Numbered from the stretch's first letter, positions 28,982 through 39,275 are shown. The stretch is 64,000 nt of DNA from Vibrio sp. UBA2441 (GCA_002342685.1 DDQN01000059.1:22992-86991); one strand, 5' to 3'. Numbers and translations are program-made. The notes: generated by a model not told the origin, from the sequence alone.

Positions 28982-30289
28982 ATGGATTTAGCATTAACAG
29001 CAGCTCTAATCATGTTTAGTGGCACACTGTTCTTTTTAATTATTGGTGCTCCGATAAGTATTAGTGTCGGAATATCTTCTTTTGCAGCAATGTTAGTTAT
29101 TCTGCCTCTACAAGGGGCAATAGTGACTTCTGCGCAACGAATGTTTGTTGGTTTAGATTCGTTCGCTCTATTAGCGATACCATTTTTCATCCTTGCGGGG
29201 AATATTATGAATAATGGTGGCATAGCGATAAGACTGATTAACTTTTCTAAAATTATTAGTGGTTTTTTCCCCGGCTCTTTGGCTCAAACAAACGTGGTTT
29301 CTAATATGTTGTTTGGCTCAATCAGTGGTTCAGGCGTTGCTTCAGCTGCTGCGGTTGGTGGAATTATGTCACCAATTCAGAAAAAAGAGGGGTATGATCC
29401 TGCATTTAGCACAGCCGTGAATATTGCATCCGCTCCAACGGGAATGCTTATCCCACCCAGTAATACCTTAATTGTATACGCCACTGTTGCTGGTAGTGTA
29501 TCGGTTTCTGCACTGTTCTTGGGAGGATATGTCCCGGGAATATTGTGGGGCGTTGGTGTCATGATTGTTGCCGGTATAATGGCAAAACGTCGTGGCTATA
29601 TTGCGAAACAGACGATGACGCTGGCAGACTGCTGTAAAGTGACTGTGGATGCGATCCCTAGTTTGTCTTTGATTGTGATTGTAATAGGTGGCATTTTGGG
29701 TGGGGTATTTACTGCCACAGAAGCATCAGCAATTGCAGTCGTTTATGCCTTATTTTTAAGTACTTGTTATCGTTCGTTGGATTTTAGTAAATTACCTGAA
29801 ATTTTTCTAAATACCGCCAAAATGACAGCAATTGTAATCTTTATGCTTGCAACCTCGTCGATAATGTCATGGGTTATGGCTTTCACTCAGATACCTGGAA
29901 TGATCGCTGATTCTTTGCTGACACTGACAGACAACCCTATTATTCTACTGCTCATCATTAACGTGGTGTTGCTGTTTGTCGGGACCTTTATGGATCCAAC
30001 GCCTGCGGTATTGATTTTCACCCCTATTTTCTTGCCTATATGCATGGATTTAGGTATGGATCCTGTGCAGTTTGGTATTTTATTAGTCTTCAACTTGTCT
30101 CTTGGTACTATTACTCCGCCTGTTGGGCCGATATTATTTACAGGTTGTAAAGTTAGCGGTATCAGCATCGATAGTGTGATTAAAACCTTGTTGCCTTTCT
30201 TCTTTGTCATTGTGCTGGTATTGATGTTGGTAACTTATGTTCCGGCTGTTTCTATGACGATACCTGAAATGATGGGGCTGATTAAATAG
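28982..30289 (+). CDS. TRAP transporter large permease, DctM family
   Basis: This 435-residue protein has about 11-12 hydrophobic spans and DctM motifs such as FILAGNIMNNGGIA, SGSGVASAAAVGGIMSP and NLSLGTITPPVGPILF. It forms the transport core and uses an ion gradient to import the carboxylate captured by the binding protein. The order kduI, DctP, DctQ, DctM and regulator is a compact uptake-and-catabolism unit. Confidence 0.93.
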   Translation: MDLALTAALIMFSGTLFFLIIGAPISISVGISSFAAMLVILPLQGAIVTSAQRMFVGLDSFALLAIPFFILAGNIMNNGGIAIRLINFSKIISGFFPGSLAQTNVVSNMLFGSISGSGVASAAAVGGIMSPIQKKEGYDPAFSTAVNIASAPTGMLIPPSNTLIVYATVAGSVSVSALFLGGYVPGILWGVGVMIVAGIMAKRRGYIAKQTMTLADCCKVTVDAIPSLSLIVIVIGGILGGVFTATEASAIAVVYALFLSTCYRSLDFSKLPEIFLNTAKMTAIVIFMLATSSIMSWVMAFTQIPGMIADSLLTLTDNPIILLLIINVVLLFVGTFMDPTPAVLIFTPIFLPICMDLGMDPVQFGILLVFNLSLGTITPPVGPILFTGCKVSGISIDSVIKTLLPFFFVIVLVLMLVTYVPAVSMTIPEMMGLIK

Positions 30290-30320
30290 TCGCTTGAGAA
30301 TAACCTCAGTTCGTAGTTGT

Positions 30321-30344
30321 AAAGCTCCTATTTTATGGAGCTTT
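30321..30344 (+). terminator. Intrinsic terminator after the TRAP permease
   Basis: The 8-bp stem AAAGCTCC / GGAGCTTT has an 8-base loop and lies 31 bases downstream of the DctM stop. It is followed by GCTGTT, so the tail is weak, but the position supports termination before the regulator gene. Confidence 0.6.
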
Positions 30345-30426
30345 GCTGTTATAAGTGACTTTATCGGTGGTAATATGTACTTAATTTATTGTTATCAATA
30401 CTAGTTTTGAATGGTGAACTACCTAA

Positions 30427-31197
30427 ATGGAAAAGAGTAAAAAGACAGAGTATAGAGCGCCAGCGTTGGAAAAAGGGTTAGAAATACTGGAATTATTGGC
30501 ATCAGAAGTAGACCCTTTAACGAAAAAACAGATAGCTGAAAAGCTTAACCGAAGTGTCAGCGAAATCTTTCGCATGCTCTCCGTTCTGATTGATAAACAA
30601 TACATTGAATTTGATAGTGAGTTATCAAGTTACAAGTTAACACTTAAGATGTTTGCATTGTCTAACCAACAATCACCAATTGCACAACTGCTCAAACATG
30701 CAGCTCCTTTGATGGAACAACTTTGCCATAAGATGAACCAATCATGTCATTTGAGCCGATATCAAAATGGTGAGTTAGTGGTGATTGCCCGTCACGAAAG
30801 TCCTTATAAAATGGGGTTTAGTTTGCGGGTAGGTTCCAAAATCGATATCTGTTCGTCTGGTTCAGGTGTTATTTTGCTGAGTTATAGTTCAGATAAAAAT
30901 CGACAAGCGATACTCGAAAAAACAGACGCGACGGAAGAAGAGGCTGCTCATGCGCTCGCAAGTATCGAACCGACCCTGCAGAAGGGTTACTTCGTTGGCG
31001 AGAGTCCACAGATCTCTGGTGTGACCAACATTAGTGTGCCAATTTTTGGTGTTTCAGGTGAAATAATGGCAGCAATAACCATTCCTTTCATGACACTGGA
31101 CTCGAGAACCGTTCACCACCACATTGAAGATATTGAAAATACTCGAGAAGAGCTATTAAAAGTCGCCAGCCGGTTGAATCATAATTTAACAGCCTAA
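30427..31197 (+). CDS. IclR-family transcriptional regulator (KdgR-like)
   Basis: This 256-residue protein has an N-terminal winged helix-turn-helix at about 12-75 (LEILELLASEVDPLTKKQIAEKL...) and an IclR effector domain at about 85-250 (GSKIDICSSGSGVILL, PIFGVSGEIMAAITIPF). KdgR, the regulator of pectin and uronate genes, is in this family. Its location behind kduI and a TRAP importer, and the KdgR-like palindrome before kduI, point to local control of uronate uptake. It has its own short upstream region of about 80 bp after a terminator, so it may be separately transcribed. Confidence 0.88.
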   Translation: MEKSKKTEYRAPALEKGLEILELLASEVDPLTKKQIAEKLNRSVSEIFRMLSVLIDKQYIEFDSELSSYKLTLKMFALSNQQSPIAQLLKHAAPLMEQLCHKMNQSCHLSRYQNGELVVIARHESPYKMGFSLRVGSKIDICSSGSGVILLSYSSDKNRQAILEKTDATEEEAAHALASIEPTLQKGYFVGESPQISGVTNISVPIFGVSGEIMAAITIPFMTLDSRTVHHHIEDIENTREELLKVASRLNHNLTA

Positions 31198-31216
31198 ACT
31201 TCAAGAAAATTAACCG

Positions 31217-31253
31217 CCCCTGGCAGTACCCATACATTGGGTATTTCTTGGGG
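31217..31253 (+). terminator. Possible weak hairpin after the IclR gene
   Basis: TACCCA-TACAT-TGGGTA (31227-31243) forms a short stem, and CCCC/GGGG could extend it across a 6x6 internal loop. No clear T run follows, so termination is uncertain. Confidence 0.3.
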
Positions 31254-31452
31254 GGATCTATTCAAAAAGCTTTCCGATACTAACAAATAAATCATTTACC
31301 TCCATTTCTTGAACAAATCCAGATCTCTAACTAGCCTTTATTAACATAAATATAACATTTTATTCTGTGAGTGGGATTGCTTTACCGCCATCGGCTTTGG
31401 ATAGGTGTGAAGTAAATTTAGGGAAGATGGGCGAGTGCCAGGGAGAGATCGA

Positions 31453-32628
31453 GTGCATCAACAACCGACTATCCGAAATTTGTTCGGCAGTACTTTATTA
31501 TTGCTACTTTCAACGCCAATGCATGCTGAGACAGAACTCAATATGACTCAAGGGGTAACGGAGATCAGTGGCAAGGTTTACGATCTGCACATGCTGATCT
31601 TTTATATCTGTTGCGCCATTGCTGCTATCGTTTTTGGTGTGATGTTCTATTCGATCATTCACCACCGAAAATCAAAAGGTGCTGTTGCTGCGGATTTTCA
31701 TGAAAGCACTAAAGTCGAAATTATCTGGACCATCATTCCTATTCTTATCCTCATTTCTATGGCCATTCCGGCGACCAGAACACTGCTTGCTATGGAAGAC
31801 ACCACTCAGTCAGATATGACGGTCAAGATCACTGGTTCACAATGGAAATGGCACTACCGTTATTTCGAACAGGATATTGAGTTTTACAGTTTGCTGACCA
31901 CCTCATCAGAGCAAATTGAAGGCGCTGAAGATAAAGGAGCCAACTATTTGCTGGAGGTGAACAACCCTTTGGTTCTGCCTATCAATCGTAAGGTTCGTTT
32001 CTTGCTCACATCTGACGATGTTATTCACTCTTGGTGGGTGCCAGATTTTGCAGTGAAGAAAGATACTATTCCCGGGTTTATCAACGAGGCGTGGACAAAG
32101 ATCGATAAACCAGGAGTGTATCGAGGTCAATGCGCGGAGCTTTGTGGTCGGGCGCATGGGTTTATGCCTATCGTTGTTCACGCAATGGAAGAAGACGACT
32201 ACGACCAGTGGCTTATTGATAAGAAACAGCAAATTGCTGAGGAAAAGGCCCAAGCAGAGCTGGCACGCAGGAGCAGTTTAACTCTGCCAGAGTTGATGGA
32301 AACGGGAGAAAAAGTCTACAAAGAACAATGTGCAGTTTGTCATCAGGTTAATGGTTTAGGGGTTTCCAGTGTATTTCCTGCAATTAAAGCAAGCCCTGTC
32401 GCTACTGGTGAGGTTTCTATCCATATGGACACGGTACTTAATGGACGTTCTGGCACCGCTATGCAGCCTTTTGCAAATCAGTTGACCGAACAGGAACTTG
32501 CTGCGGTTATCACTTATCAACGAAATGCATGGGGGAACGATACGGGTGATCTTGTGCAGGCATCAGATATTAGTGCGTTTAAAAATAGTGTCGGTAAAGC
32601 AGAAAAAGCATCGGAGCAAGAGCAATGA
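31453..32628 (+). CDS. coxB: Cytochrome c oxidase subunit II with fused cytochrome c (caa3-type)
   Basis: Subunit II accepts electrons from cytochrome c and passes them through CuA to subunit I. The protein has a signal peptide, two membrane spans (about 35-60 and 85-105) and a periplasmic cupredoxin domain with CuA ligands His192, Cys227, Cys231, His235 and Met238 (QCAELCGRAHGFM). A C-terminal class I cytochrome c domain binds heme at Cys293-Cys296-His297 (CAVCH). The fused heme marks a caa3 enzyme. I prefer the GTG at 31453, with GGGAGAG 5 bases upstream; the frame also allows a GTG at 31435. The stop overlaps coxA. Confidence 0.95.
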   Translation: MHQQPTIRNLFGSTLLLLLSTPMHAETELNMTQGVTEISGKVYDLHMLIFYICCAIAAIVFGVMFYSIIHHRKSKGAVAADFHESTKVEIIWTIIPILILISMAIPATRTLLAMEDTTQSDMTVKITGSQWKWHYRYFEQDIEFYSLLTTSSEQIEGAEDKGANYLLEVNNPLVLPINRKVRFLLTSDDVIHSWWVPDFAVKKDTIPGFINEAWTKIDKPGVYRGQCAELCGRAHGFMPIVVHAMEEDDYDQWLIDKKQQIAEEKAQAELARRSSLTLPELMETGEKVYKEQCAVCHQVNGLGVSSVFPAIKASPVATGEVSIHMDTVLNGRSGTAMQPFANQLTEQELAAVITYQRNAWGNDTGDLVQASDISAFKNSVGKAEKASEQEQ

Positions 32629-34253
32629 AACCTTCCATAGAGAACAAGGAAAAGTTATCGGCAGCGGGCTCTGAAACAGCCGCAGGCGCGAGTGTTGAAA
32701 TGGATCATCATCCTGTAGCAACGGGGTGGAGACGCTGGGTATTTTCGACCAATCATAAAGATATTGGCACCTTATATCTGATATTTAGCCTGACGATGTT
32801 TTTCACCGGTGGCGCGATGGCCATGATCATTCGCGCTGAGCTGTTTCAGCCCGGTTTGCAGTTGGTTGATCCAGAGTTTTTTAATCAGATGACAACGGTA
32901 CATGGTTTAGTGATGGTATTTGGGGCCGTCATGCCTGCGTTTACTGGCCTTGCAAACTGGATGATCCCATTAATGATCGGCGCGCCAGATATGGCGTTGC
33001 CCAGAATGAATAATCTGAGTTTCTGGATACTGCCATTCGCCTTTTTAATATTACTCGCATCGCTTTTTACCGAGGGAGGCGGCCCTAATTTTGGCTGGAC
33101 CTTCTATGCGCCTTTATCCACAACCTACTCCCCTGATAGCACGGCGTTATTTGTCTTCTCTGTTCATATCATGGGGATCAGTTCCATCATGGGGGCGATC
33201 AACGTGATCGTCACCATCTTTAATATGCGTGCTCCGGGTATGACTCTGATGAAGATGCCAATGTTCGTCTGGACCTGGTTAATTACCGCATTCTTGCTCA
33301 TTGCTGTTATGCCAGTGCTGGCTGGCGCAGTGACCATGGTATTAACGGATAAGTACTTCGGTACCAGTTTTTTTGATGCGGCAGGTGGCGGTGACCCAGT
33401 GATGTTTCAGCACATATTCTGGTTCTTCGGTCATCCAGAAGTGTACATCATGATATTGCCTTCTTTTGGTATTGTCTCTGCGATAGTTCCTGCTTTTTCA
33501 GGGAAAAAATTGTTTGGTTATCACTCCATGGTGTATGCCACAGTGAGTATTGCCCTGCTGTCGTTTCTGGTTTGGGCTCACCATATGTTTACCACCGGCA
33601 TGCCTGTTTTTGCCGAGTTATTCTTTATGTACTGCACCATGCTGATTTCGGTGCCTACTGGCGTGAAAGTCTTTAACTGGGTCGCGACCATGTGGCGCGG
33701 AGCATTAACCTTTGAAACACCGATGCTGTTTACCATTGCCTTTATTGTGTTGTTTACCATTGGTGGTTTTTCCGGGTTAATGCTGGCGATTGTTCCGGCT
33801 GATTTTCAGTACCACGACACTTATTTCGTGGTGGCTCATTTTCATTACGTTTTGGTCTCAGGGGCGGTGTTCTCCATCATGGCGGCAGCCTACTATTGGC
33901 TTCCGAAGTGGACCGGACATATGTATGACCAAAGGCTAAGTTTGTGGCACTTCTGGACCTCCGTAATTTCGGTCAATATTCTTTTCTTCCCTATGCACTT
34001 TTTGGGTCTGGCTGGCATGCCTCGCCGCATCCCTGATTACGCTATTCAATTTGCGGATGTGAACCAGATAGTCTCTATCGGCGGCTTTGCTTTTGGTATA
34101 TCTCAGCTGTTGTTTTTGTGGGTGGTGGTTAAATGCATAAAAGGCGGAGAAAAAGTACCAGCCAAACCATGGGAAAGAGCGGACGGGTTAGAATGGACGG
34201 TGCCTAGCCCTGCTCCTCATCATACTTTTGAACAACCGCCTAAGATTGACTAG
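32625..34253 (+). CDS. coxA: Cytochrome c oxidase subunit I
   Basis: This 542-residue protein is the catalytic core, with about 12 membrane spans, that reduces O2 to water and pumps protons. Visible ligand segments are TTVHGLVMVFGA (low-spin heme His), WFFGHPEVYIMILP (CuB His and the cross-linked Tyr), WAHHMFTTGMP (CuB His pair) and VVAHFHYVLVSG (heme His ligands). The ATG overlaps the coxB stop as ATGA, so the two subunits are translationally coupled. No gap, stop or missing ligand was seen. Confidence 0.98.
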   Translation: MKPSIENKEKLSAAGSETAAGASVEMDHHPVATGWRRWVFSTNHKDIGTLYLIFSLTMFFTGGAMAMIIRAELFQPGLQLVDPEFFNQMTTVHGLVMVFGAVMPAFTGLANWMIPLMIGAPDMALPRMNNLSFWILPFAFLILLASLFTEGGGPNFGWTFYAPLSTTYSPDSTALFVFSVHIMGISSIMGAINVIVTIFNMRAPGMTLMKMPMFVWTWLITAFLLIAVMPVLAGAVTMVLTDKYFGTSFFDAAGGGDPVMFQHIFWFFGHPEVYIMILPSFGIVSAIVPAFSGKKLFGYHSMVYATVSIALLSFLVWAHHMFTTGMPVFAELFFMYCTMLISVPTGVKVFNWVATMWRGALTFETPMLFTIAFIVLFTIGGFSGLMLAIVPADFQYHDTYFVVAHFHYVLVSGAVFSIMAAAYYWLPKWTGHMYDQRLSLWHFWTSVISVNILFFPMHFLGLAGMPRRIPDYAIQFADVNQIVSIGGFAFGISQLLFLWVVVKCIKGGEKVPAKPWERADGLEWTVPSPAPHHTFEQPPKID

Positions 34254-34261
34254 GTATTGAT

Positions 34262-34854
34262 ATGGACAAACAAAAAGCCAACAGAAAACTCACCATAAAA
34301 TTGCTTATTGCTGTTGTGGGCATGTTTGGTTTTGGGTTTGCGCTGGTACCTTTGTACGATGTGATGTGCGATGCCTTAGGAATAAACGGTAAAACCAGCA
34401 ATGTGGCAGCTATTCAGCCTCAGGGCATGCAACCCGATTACTCCCGCACGATTAAAGTTGAATTTATGGCGCATATTCCGCCAGGTATGCCATGGCAGTT
34501 TAAGCCTGTTACCAGCACACTTGAGGTTCATCCTGGTCAGGTGATCCAGACTTCATACAGAGCAAAAAATTTGGCTGCAAAAGATTTAATTGGTCAGGCG
34601 GTACCATCGGTATCTCCGGGTTTAGCTGCCAGTCACTTTAATAAAATGGAATGTTTCTGCTTTAATCGTCAACCGCTAAAAGCAGGAGAAAGTGCAGAAC
34701 TGGCGCTTGTTTTCTATATTGAGCCAAATATACCCGACTCAATTCATACCTTAACACTCTCTTACACACTGTTTGATATTACTGAAAAGACGAAGGTGCC
34801 ATCTTCTGCTATCGCCATGGTTAGCGATACGGGGAAAACACCAAGGAGAACGGA

Positions 34855-34858
<4 letters not shown>
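34262..34858 (+). CDS. ctaG: Cytochrome c oxidase copper-assembly protein, CtaG/Cox11
   Basis: This 198-residue protein has one N-terminal membrane anchor (about 12-32) and a periplasmic Ig-like domain with the copper-binding pair in MECFCFNRQPL (CxC). The YDVMCDALGINGKT segment is typical of Cox11. It delivers Cu to the CuB site of subunit I. It follows coxA by 8 bases, and its stop overlaps the coxC start. Confidence 0.95.
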
Positions 34859-35754
<896 letters not shown>

Positions 35755-35784
35755 AACACATAGGAGATAAAACAGTAAAACGAT

Positions 35785-36012
35785 TTAGTAGGGGCGATGG
35801 TTTGGTTCAATCCAGCCAGATAATAAGGCAATGATAAGCAAGATAACGACAAGGGCGGAAATCAGAACTCGACGACCCAGAAAGTAACTCAATGGTGGTT
35901 GGTCATTCTTATCGGAAGGTGACTGTTTTACCAAGTGGAAAAGGGCTTTTACTAAATTAACTATGATGAAAAGTAATAGTAGTATCAGTGCGATTTTGAA
36001 GGCAAGTACCAT
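35785..36012 (-). CDS. DUF2909 twin-transmembrane small protein, antisense within the cox operon
   Basis: This 75-residue protein has two hydrophobic helices (about 3-25 and 48-66) joined by a charged loop (KQSPSDKNDQPPL). It matches the small DUF2909 twin-TM proteins found beside cytochrome oxidase genes. The function is unknown; a role in oxidase assembly is inferred from position. It lies on the opposite strand between coxC and SURF1. AAGGAG lies 6 bases before its ATG, inside the SURF1 coding sequence, and the two start codons overlap on the palindrome CATG (36010-36013). Confidence 0.88.
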   Translation of the reverse strand: MVLAFKIALILLLLFIIVNLVKALFHLVKQSPSDKNDQPPLSYFLGRRVLISALVVILLIIALLSGWIEPNHRPY

Positions 36013-36754
36013 GAAATCTCCTTTGGCTGTAATGTTCAGCTCCGTATCCTATCGTGTTGCTGCATTATTAACTGTGGTCGTATTTATGCTGTTGGTCAAC
36101 TTAGGCGTATGGCAGTTCGGTCGTGGACAGGATAAATTGCAGATAGAGCATCAACTGGCCTCAAGAGCACAGTTGCCTTATCTGCCAATAACTGAGTTTA
36201 TTGATAGTGAAATGGAGATTACTGGCTTTAATGCTAAAGCGAATATTGTTCAGGCAGAGAATAGATTGATTTTTCTGGACAATCAGGTTGACGCCTCAGG
36301 GGTCGGGTATCTTGTCTATCAATTGGTACGCACGTTAGACAGTGAGCGCTTTTTATTGGTGGAGTTGGGATTTGTTCCGGCTGGTCCCCGGAGACATCAA
36401 TTACCAGAAGTCCCGGTACGCATAGAGTCAGGCATCATTTTGGGACGGTTGTATAAACGTTCTGCAAATCCGCTGAGTTCAGACCTTATGGCAGAAAAAA
36501 TGATAGGGTTGCGCATTCAAAATCTTAATTTTGAACAGCTAGAGTCGGAACTTAAGGTGGCGTTATATCCTTTTGCATTACAGCCAGACAACCTGGATAA
36601 CTGGCCATTAGTACAGCCCTGGAAACCACTGCCTATGTCTTCCGCAAAGCATTTTGGGTACGCATTTCAATGGGCGGTTATGGCGATCGTCTGGCTGGTG
36701 TTAATGCTGGCACTGTTTTTTAGAAAAATGGCCACTATTCGGAGAGAGTCATGA
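36011..36754 (+). CDS. SURF1-family cytochrome oxidase assembly protein
   Basis: This 247-residue protein has an N-terminal membrane span (about 10-32), a C-terminal span (about 215-237) and the SURF1 segments LGVWQFGRGQDKL and LLVELGFVPAG. Bacterial SURF1 helps insert heme a into subunit I. I chose the ATG at 36011 because GAAGG lies 8 bases upstream and the divergent gene starts there. The frame could begin at 35963, but that would run through the DUF2909 coding region. Its stop overlaps the next ATG. Confidence 0.88.
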   Translation: MKSPLAVMFSSVSYRVAALLTVVVFMLLVNLGVWQFGRGQDKLQIEHQLASRAQLPYLPITEFIDSEMEITGFNAKANIVQAENRLIFLDNQVDASGVGYLVYQLVRTLDSERFLLVELGFVPAGPRRHQLPEVPVRIESGIILGRLYKRSANPLSSDLMAEKMIGLRIQNLNFEQLESELKVALYPFALQPDNLDNWPLVQPWKPLPMSSAKHFGYAFQWAVMAIVWLVLMLALFFRKMATIRRES

Positions 36755-37326
36755 GCATTTCTTTCTTTTCAATACCCAACGCACCGCTAACAGAGCAAAC
36801 CAAAGGTCGGATTATTCTTATGTCGCTTATCCTGCTGTTTGTCTTACCTGCGTTGGCGGCGCACGTTATTTTGAGCCAAAACTGGTATCAGTCAGGGGTG
36901 ACCAATAGAGGCATTTTACTGGCTCCCTCGGTTAATTATCAGAGTCTGGGTATTGAGGCTCCGGTAAAGAAAAGCTGGCATTTTGGTTATCTGGTCCCTG
37001 AAAAATGTGATGCTATTTGCCGGCAACAGATCTTCCTTCTGGTACAAAGTCATATTGCTTTGGGGAAATATCAGCCACGAGTAACGCCAGTTTTGTATAT
37101 ATCACAAAAAAGTGATGTATCGGTATTAAGTGGCCAGCTGACTCAGATTTCGGTTGGCAACGCATTTACCCAGCAGGTTCTTGAATCTGAGTATCTGATT
37201 GTCGACCCTTTGGGACAACTGGTCATGAGGTACCCAGAAGCGGCCTCAGAAACAGAGTTAATCAATCAGAGTAAGGACGTTTTATTTGATTTTCGTAAGC
37301 TGTTGAAGCTGTCCAGAGTTGGCTAG
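36751..37326 (+). CDS. Membrane-anchored CxxxC protein of the cox operon (SCO-like context)
   Basis: This 191-residue protein has one N-terminal membrane span (about 22-44), then a periplasmic domain of thioredoxin/SCO type. The pair KCDAICRQQ (CxxxC) resembles the copper-binding CxxxC of Sco proteins. I do not recognise the family with certainty; its place between SURF1 and ctaA and the CxxxC motif suggest a redox or copper step in oxidase maturation. The ATG overlaps the SURF1 stop. Confidence 0.7.
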   Translation: MSISFFSIPNAPLTEQTKGRIILMSLILLFVLPALAAHVILSQNWYQSGVTNRGILLAPSVNYQSLGIEAPVKKSWHFGYLVPEKCDAICRQQIFLLVQSHIALGKYQPRVTPVLYISQKSDVSVLSGQLTQISVGNAFTQQVLESEYLIVDPLGQLVMRYPEAASETELINQSKDVLFDFRKLLKLSRVG

Positions 37327-37336
37327 GGAGGTATTA

Positions 37337-38380
37337 ATGCTGGCAGGTAAGCCGTGGTTATTATGGATGATAAAAACCAGTATTGTGCTGACCGTATGTG
37401 TAATTGTGCTGGGGGCTTATACCCGGTTATCTGATGCAGGGTTGGGCTGTCCGGACTGGCCCGGTTGTTATGGACAATTGAGTGTACCCACTACCAGTGC
37501 AGAGCTGGATAAGGCGAGCCAGCTATATCCGCAACTTCGCGTAGAACAGGATAAAGCTTGGGCGGAGATGATTCACCGATACTTTGCCGGAAGCCTGGGG
37601 CTACTGGTCTTTGCCATTACTGCGCTGGCATTGGGTCAGCGGAATATGGGCAGGGCTCTGCCTCTGTTTTTATCATTATTGATTGTTGCTCAGGCCCTGT
37701 TAGGTATGTGGACGGTGACATTGAAACTGATGCCGCTGGTGGTGCTTGCTCACCTTTTTGGTGGTTTCACTCTGTTAAGTTTACTGGTCATACTGCACAG
37801 TAAAGTGGCATCCATTCGACGGCATGTTTCGGCAAGTATGAATACGCGAGTACTCGGCGGACTGGCGCTTTTAGCCCTCATCGGCCAGATATTTCTGGGA
37901 GGGTGGACATCATCAAATTATGCCGCTCTGATGTGCACCAGCTTACCGATTTGTCAGGGCGACTGGGCTTCGCACCTCGACTTTAAAAATGCTTTTTCGC
38001 TCTATCAGCCGGGACATGAAAATTATGAGTTTGGTGTGCTGGATTACGGTGGACGCATGACTATACATGTCAGTCACCGGATTGGATCTCTGGTTGCCAC
38101 TGGTCTGGTATTGCTTTTCTGCTGGCAACTTAATCAACAGCGCCAGACAATACTAACCATTCAATCATACTGGTTGGTAGTATTGGTTTTTATCCAGTTT
38201 TCGTTAGGGATCAGTAATGTTGTTTTTCAACTTCCTATTTTCATCGCCGTGCTGCACAACCTAGGCGGTGCACTATTGCTGGCAACTCTGGTCCGAGTCA
38301 ATTATCTGTTAATGGAAAAACACACAACAGACTTATTGTCACCTTATAAGCCAAAATCTATTGGGAGTTCCCATGAGTAA
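37337..38380 (+). CDS. ctaA: Heme A synthase, CtaA/COX15
   Basis: This 347-residue protein has about eight membrane helices and the COX15/CtaA motifs RLSDAGLGCPDWPGCYGQ, EMIHRYFAG (heme His) and IHVSHRIGSL. It oxidises the methyl of heme O to give heme A for the oxidase. I chose the ATG at 37337, with GGGAGG about 5 bases upstream; the longer TTG frame at 37319 has no site. The last 8 bases overlap ctaB. Confidence 0.95.
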   Translation: MLAGKPWLLWMIKTSIVLTVCVIVLGAYTRLSDAGLGCPDWPGCYGQLSVPTTSAELDKASQLYPQLRVEQDKAWAEMIHRYFAGSLGLLVFAITALALGQRNMGRALPLFLSLLIVAQALLGMWTVTLKLMPLVVLAHLFGGFTLLSLLVILHSKVASIRRHVSASMNTRVLGGLALLALIGQIFLGGWTSSNYAALMCTSLPICQGDWASHLDFKNAFSLYQPGHENYEFGVLDYGGRMTIHVSHRIGSLVATGLVLLFCWQLNQQRQTILTIQSYWLVVLVFIQFSLGISNVVFQLPIFIAVLHNLGGALLLATLVRVNYLLMEKHTTDLLSPYKPKSIGSSHE

Positions 38381-39275
38381 AACCTTATCCGCTCATAGTT
38401 CAGCAGAGCTTGAACAATCAAAATGGAAGCTTTATCTGACTTTGACTAAACCCAAAGTGGTTGCCCTTATGCTTTTGACCGCCGTTGTTGGCATGTGTCT
38501 GGCGATGCCCGGCGGGTTACCTTTACAACAAAGTTTGCTGGGCTTATTTGGTATAGGCACGATGGCCGGATCGGCGGCTGCATTTAATCATCTTATCGAC
38601 CGTCGCATCGATGCCCTCATGGTTCGGACTCATAAAAGGCCACTTCCGTCTGGAGACGTCCGCTCTTTAGAGGTTTTTATATTCGCCTCTCTATTGGGGT
38701 TGGTAGGATTTGTGGTTCTCTATTGGGGGGTCAACACATTAACTGCGTGGCTAACCTTAGTTAGCCTGTTAGGTTATGCGGTGGTTTATACCATGTATCT
38801 AAAAAGGGCAACGCCACAAAATATAGTCATAGCGGGTGTCGCTGGTGCAATGCCGCCTTTATTAGGCTGGACGGCAGTCACTGGGGAGCTTCATGGCAAT
38901 GCCTGGATACTAGTGATGATTATATTCACCTGGACTCCTCCTCACTTTTGGGCCTTAGCCATTCATCGCCGGGAAGATTACGCCAAAGCCAACATTCCCA
39001 TGTTGCCAGTGACTCATGGTGTGGAATATACAAAAACCAGCATTCTGCTTTATACCGTGTTGTTGTATTTGGTCTGCATGCTGCCTGTTCTGATAGGTAT
39101 GAGCGGAATGATCTATCTGAGTTTGGCGACAGTGCTTAGCGTTGGTTTTATTTATCATGCGTGGAAGCTCAAGTTTGCCAGTCATGAAAAAAGTGCCATT
39201 GAGACGTTTAAATTCTCTATCTATCACCTGATGTTTTTGTTTGTGGCTTTGCTGGTGGATCATTATATTGGTTGA
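38373..39275 (+). CDS. ctaB: Protoheme IX farnesyltransferase, CtaB/CyoE
   Basis: This 300-residue UbiA-type prenyltransferase has about eight to nine helices. It shows the first Asp-rich motif NHLIDRRIDALMVRT, YTMYLKRATPQNIVIAG and WTPPHFWALAIHRREDY. It converts heme B to heme O, the substrate for CtaA. The ATG at 38373 has GGGAG 5 bases upstream and overlaps the ctaA end by 8 bases. It closes the oxidase operon. Confidence 0.95.
   Translation: MSKTLSAHSSAELEQSKWKLYLTLTKPKVVALMLLTAVVGMCLAMPGGLPLQQSLLGLFGIGTMAGSAAAFNHLIDRRIDALMVRTHKRPLPSGDVRSLEVFIFASLLGLVGFVVLYWGVNTLTAWLTLVSLLGYAVVYTMYLKRATPQNIVIAGVAGAMPPLLGWTAVTGELHGNAWILVMIIFTWTPPHFWALAIHRREDYAKANIPMLPVTHGVEYTKTSILLYTVLLYLVCMLPVLIGMSGMIYLSLATVLSVGFIYHAWKLKFASHEKSAIETFKFSIYHLMFLFVALLVDHYIG

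Noticed and set aside
31201..31256. GC-rich stretch after the IclR gene as a riboswitch
   Set aside because: Only a 6-bp hairpin with a possible outer CCCC/GGGG pair is seen; no conserved aptamer pattern recognised.
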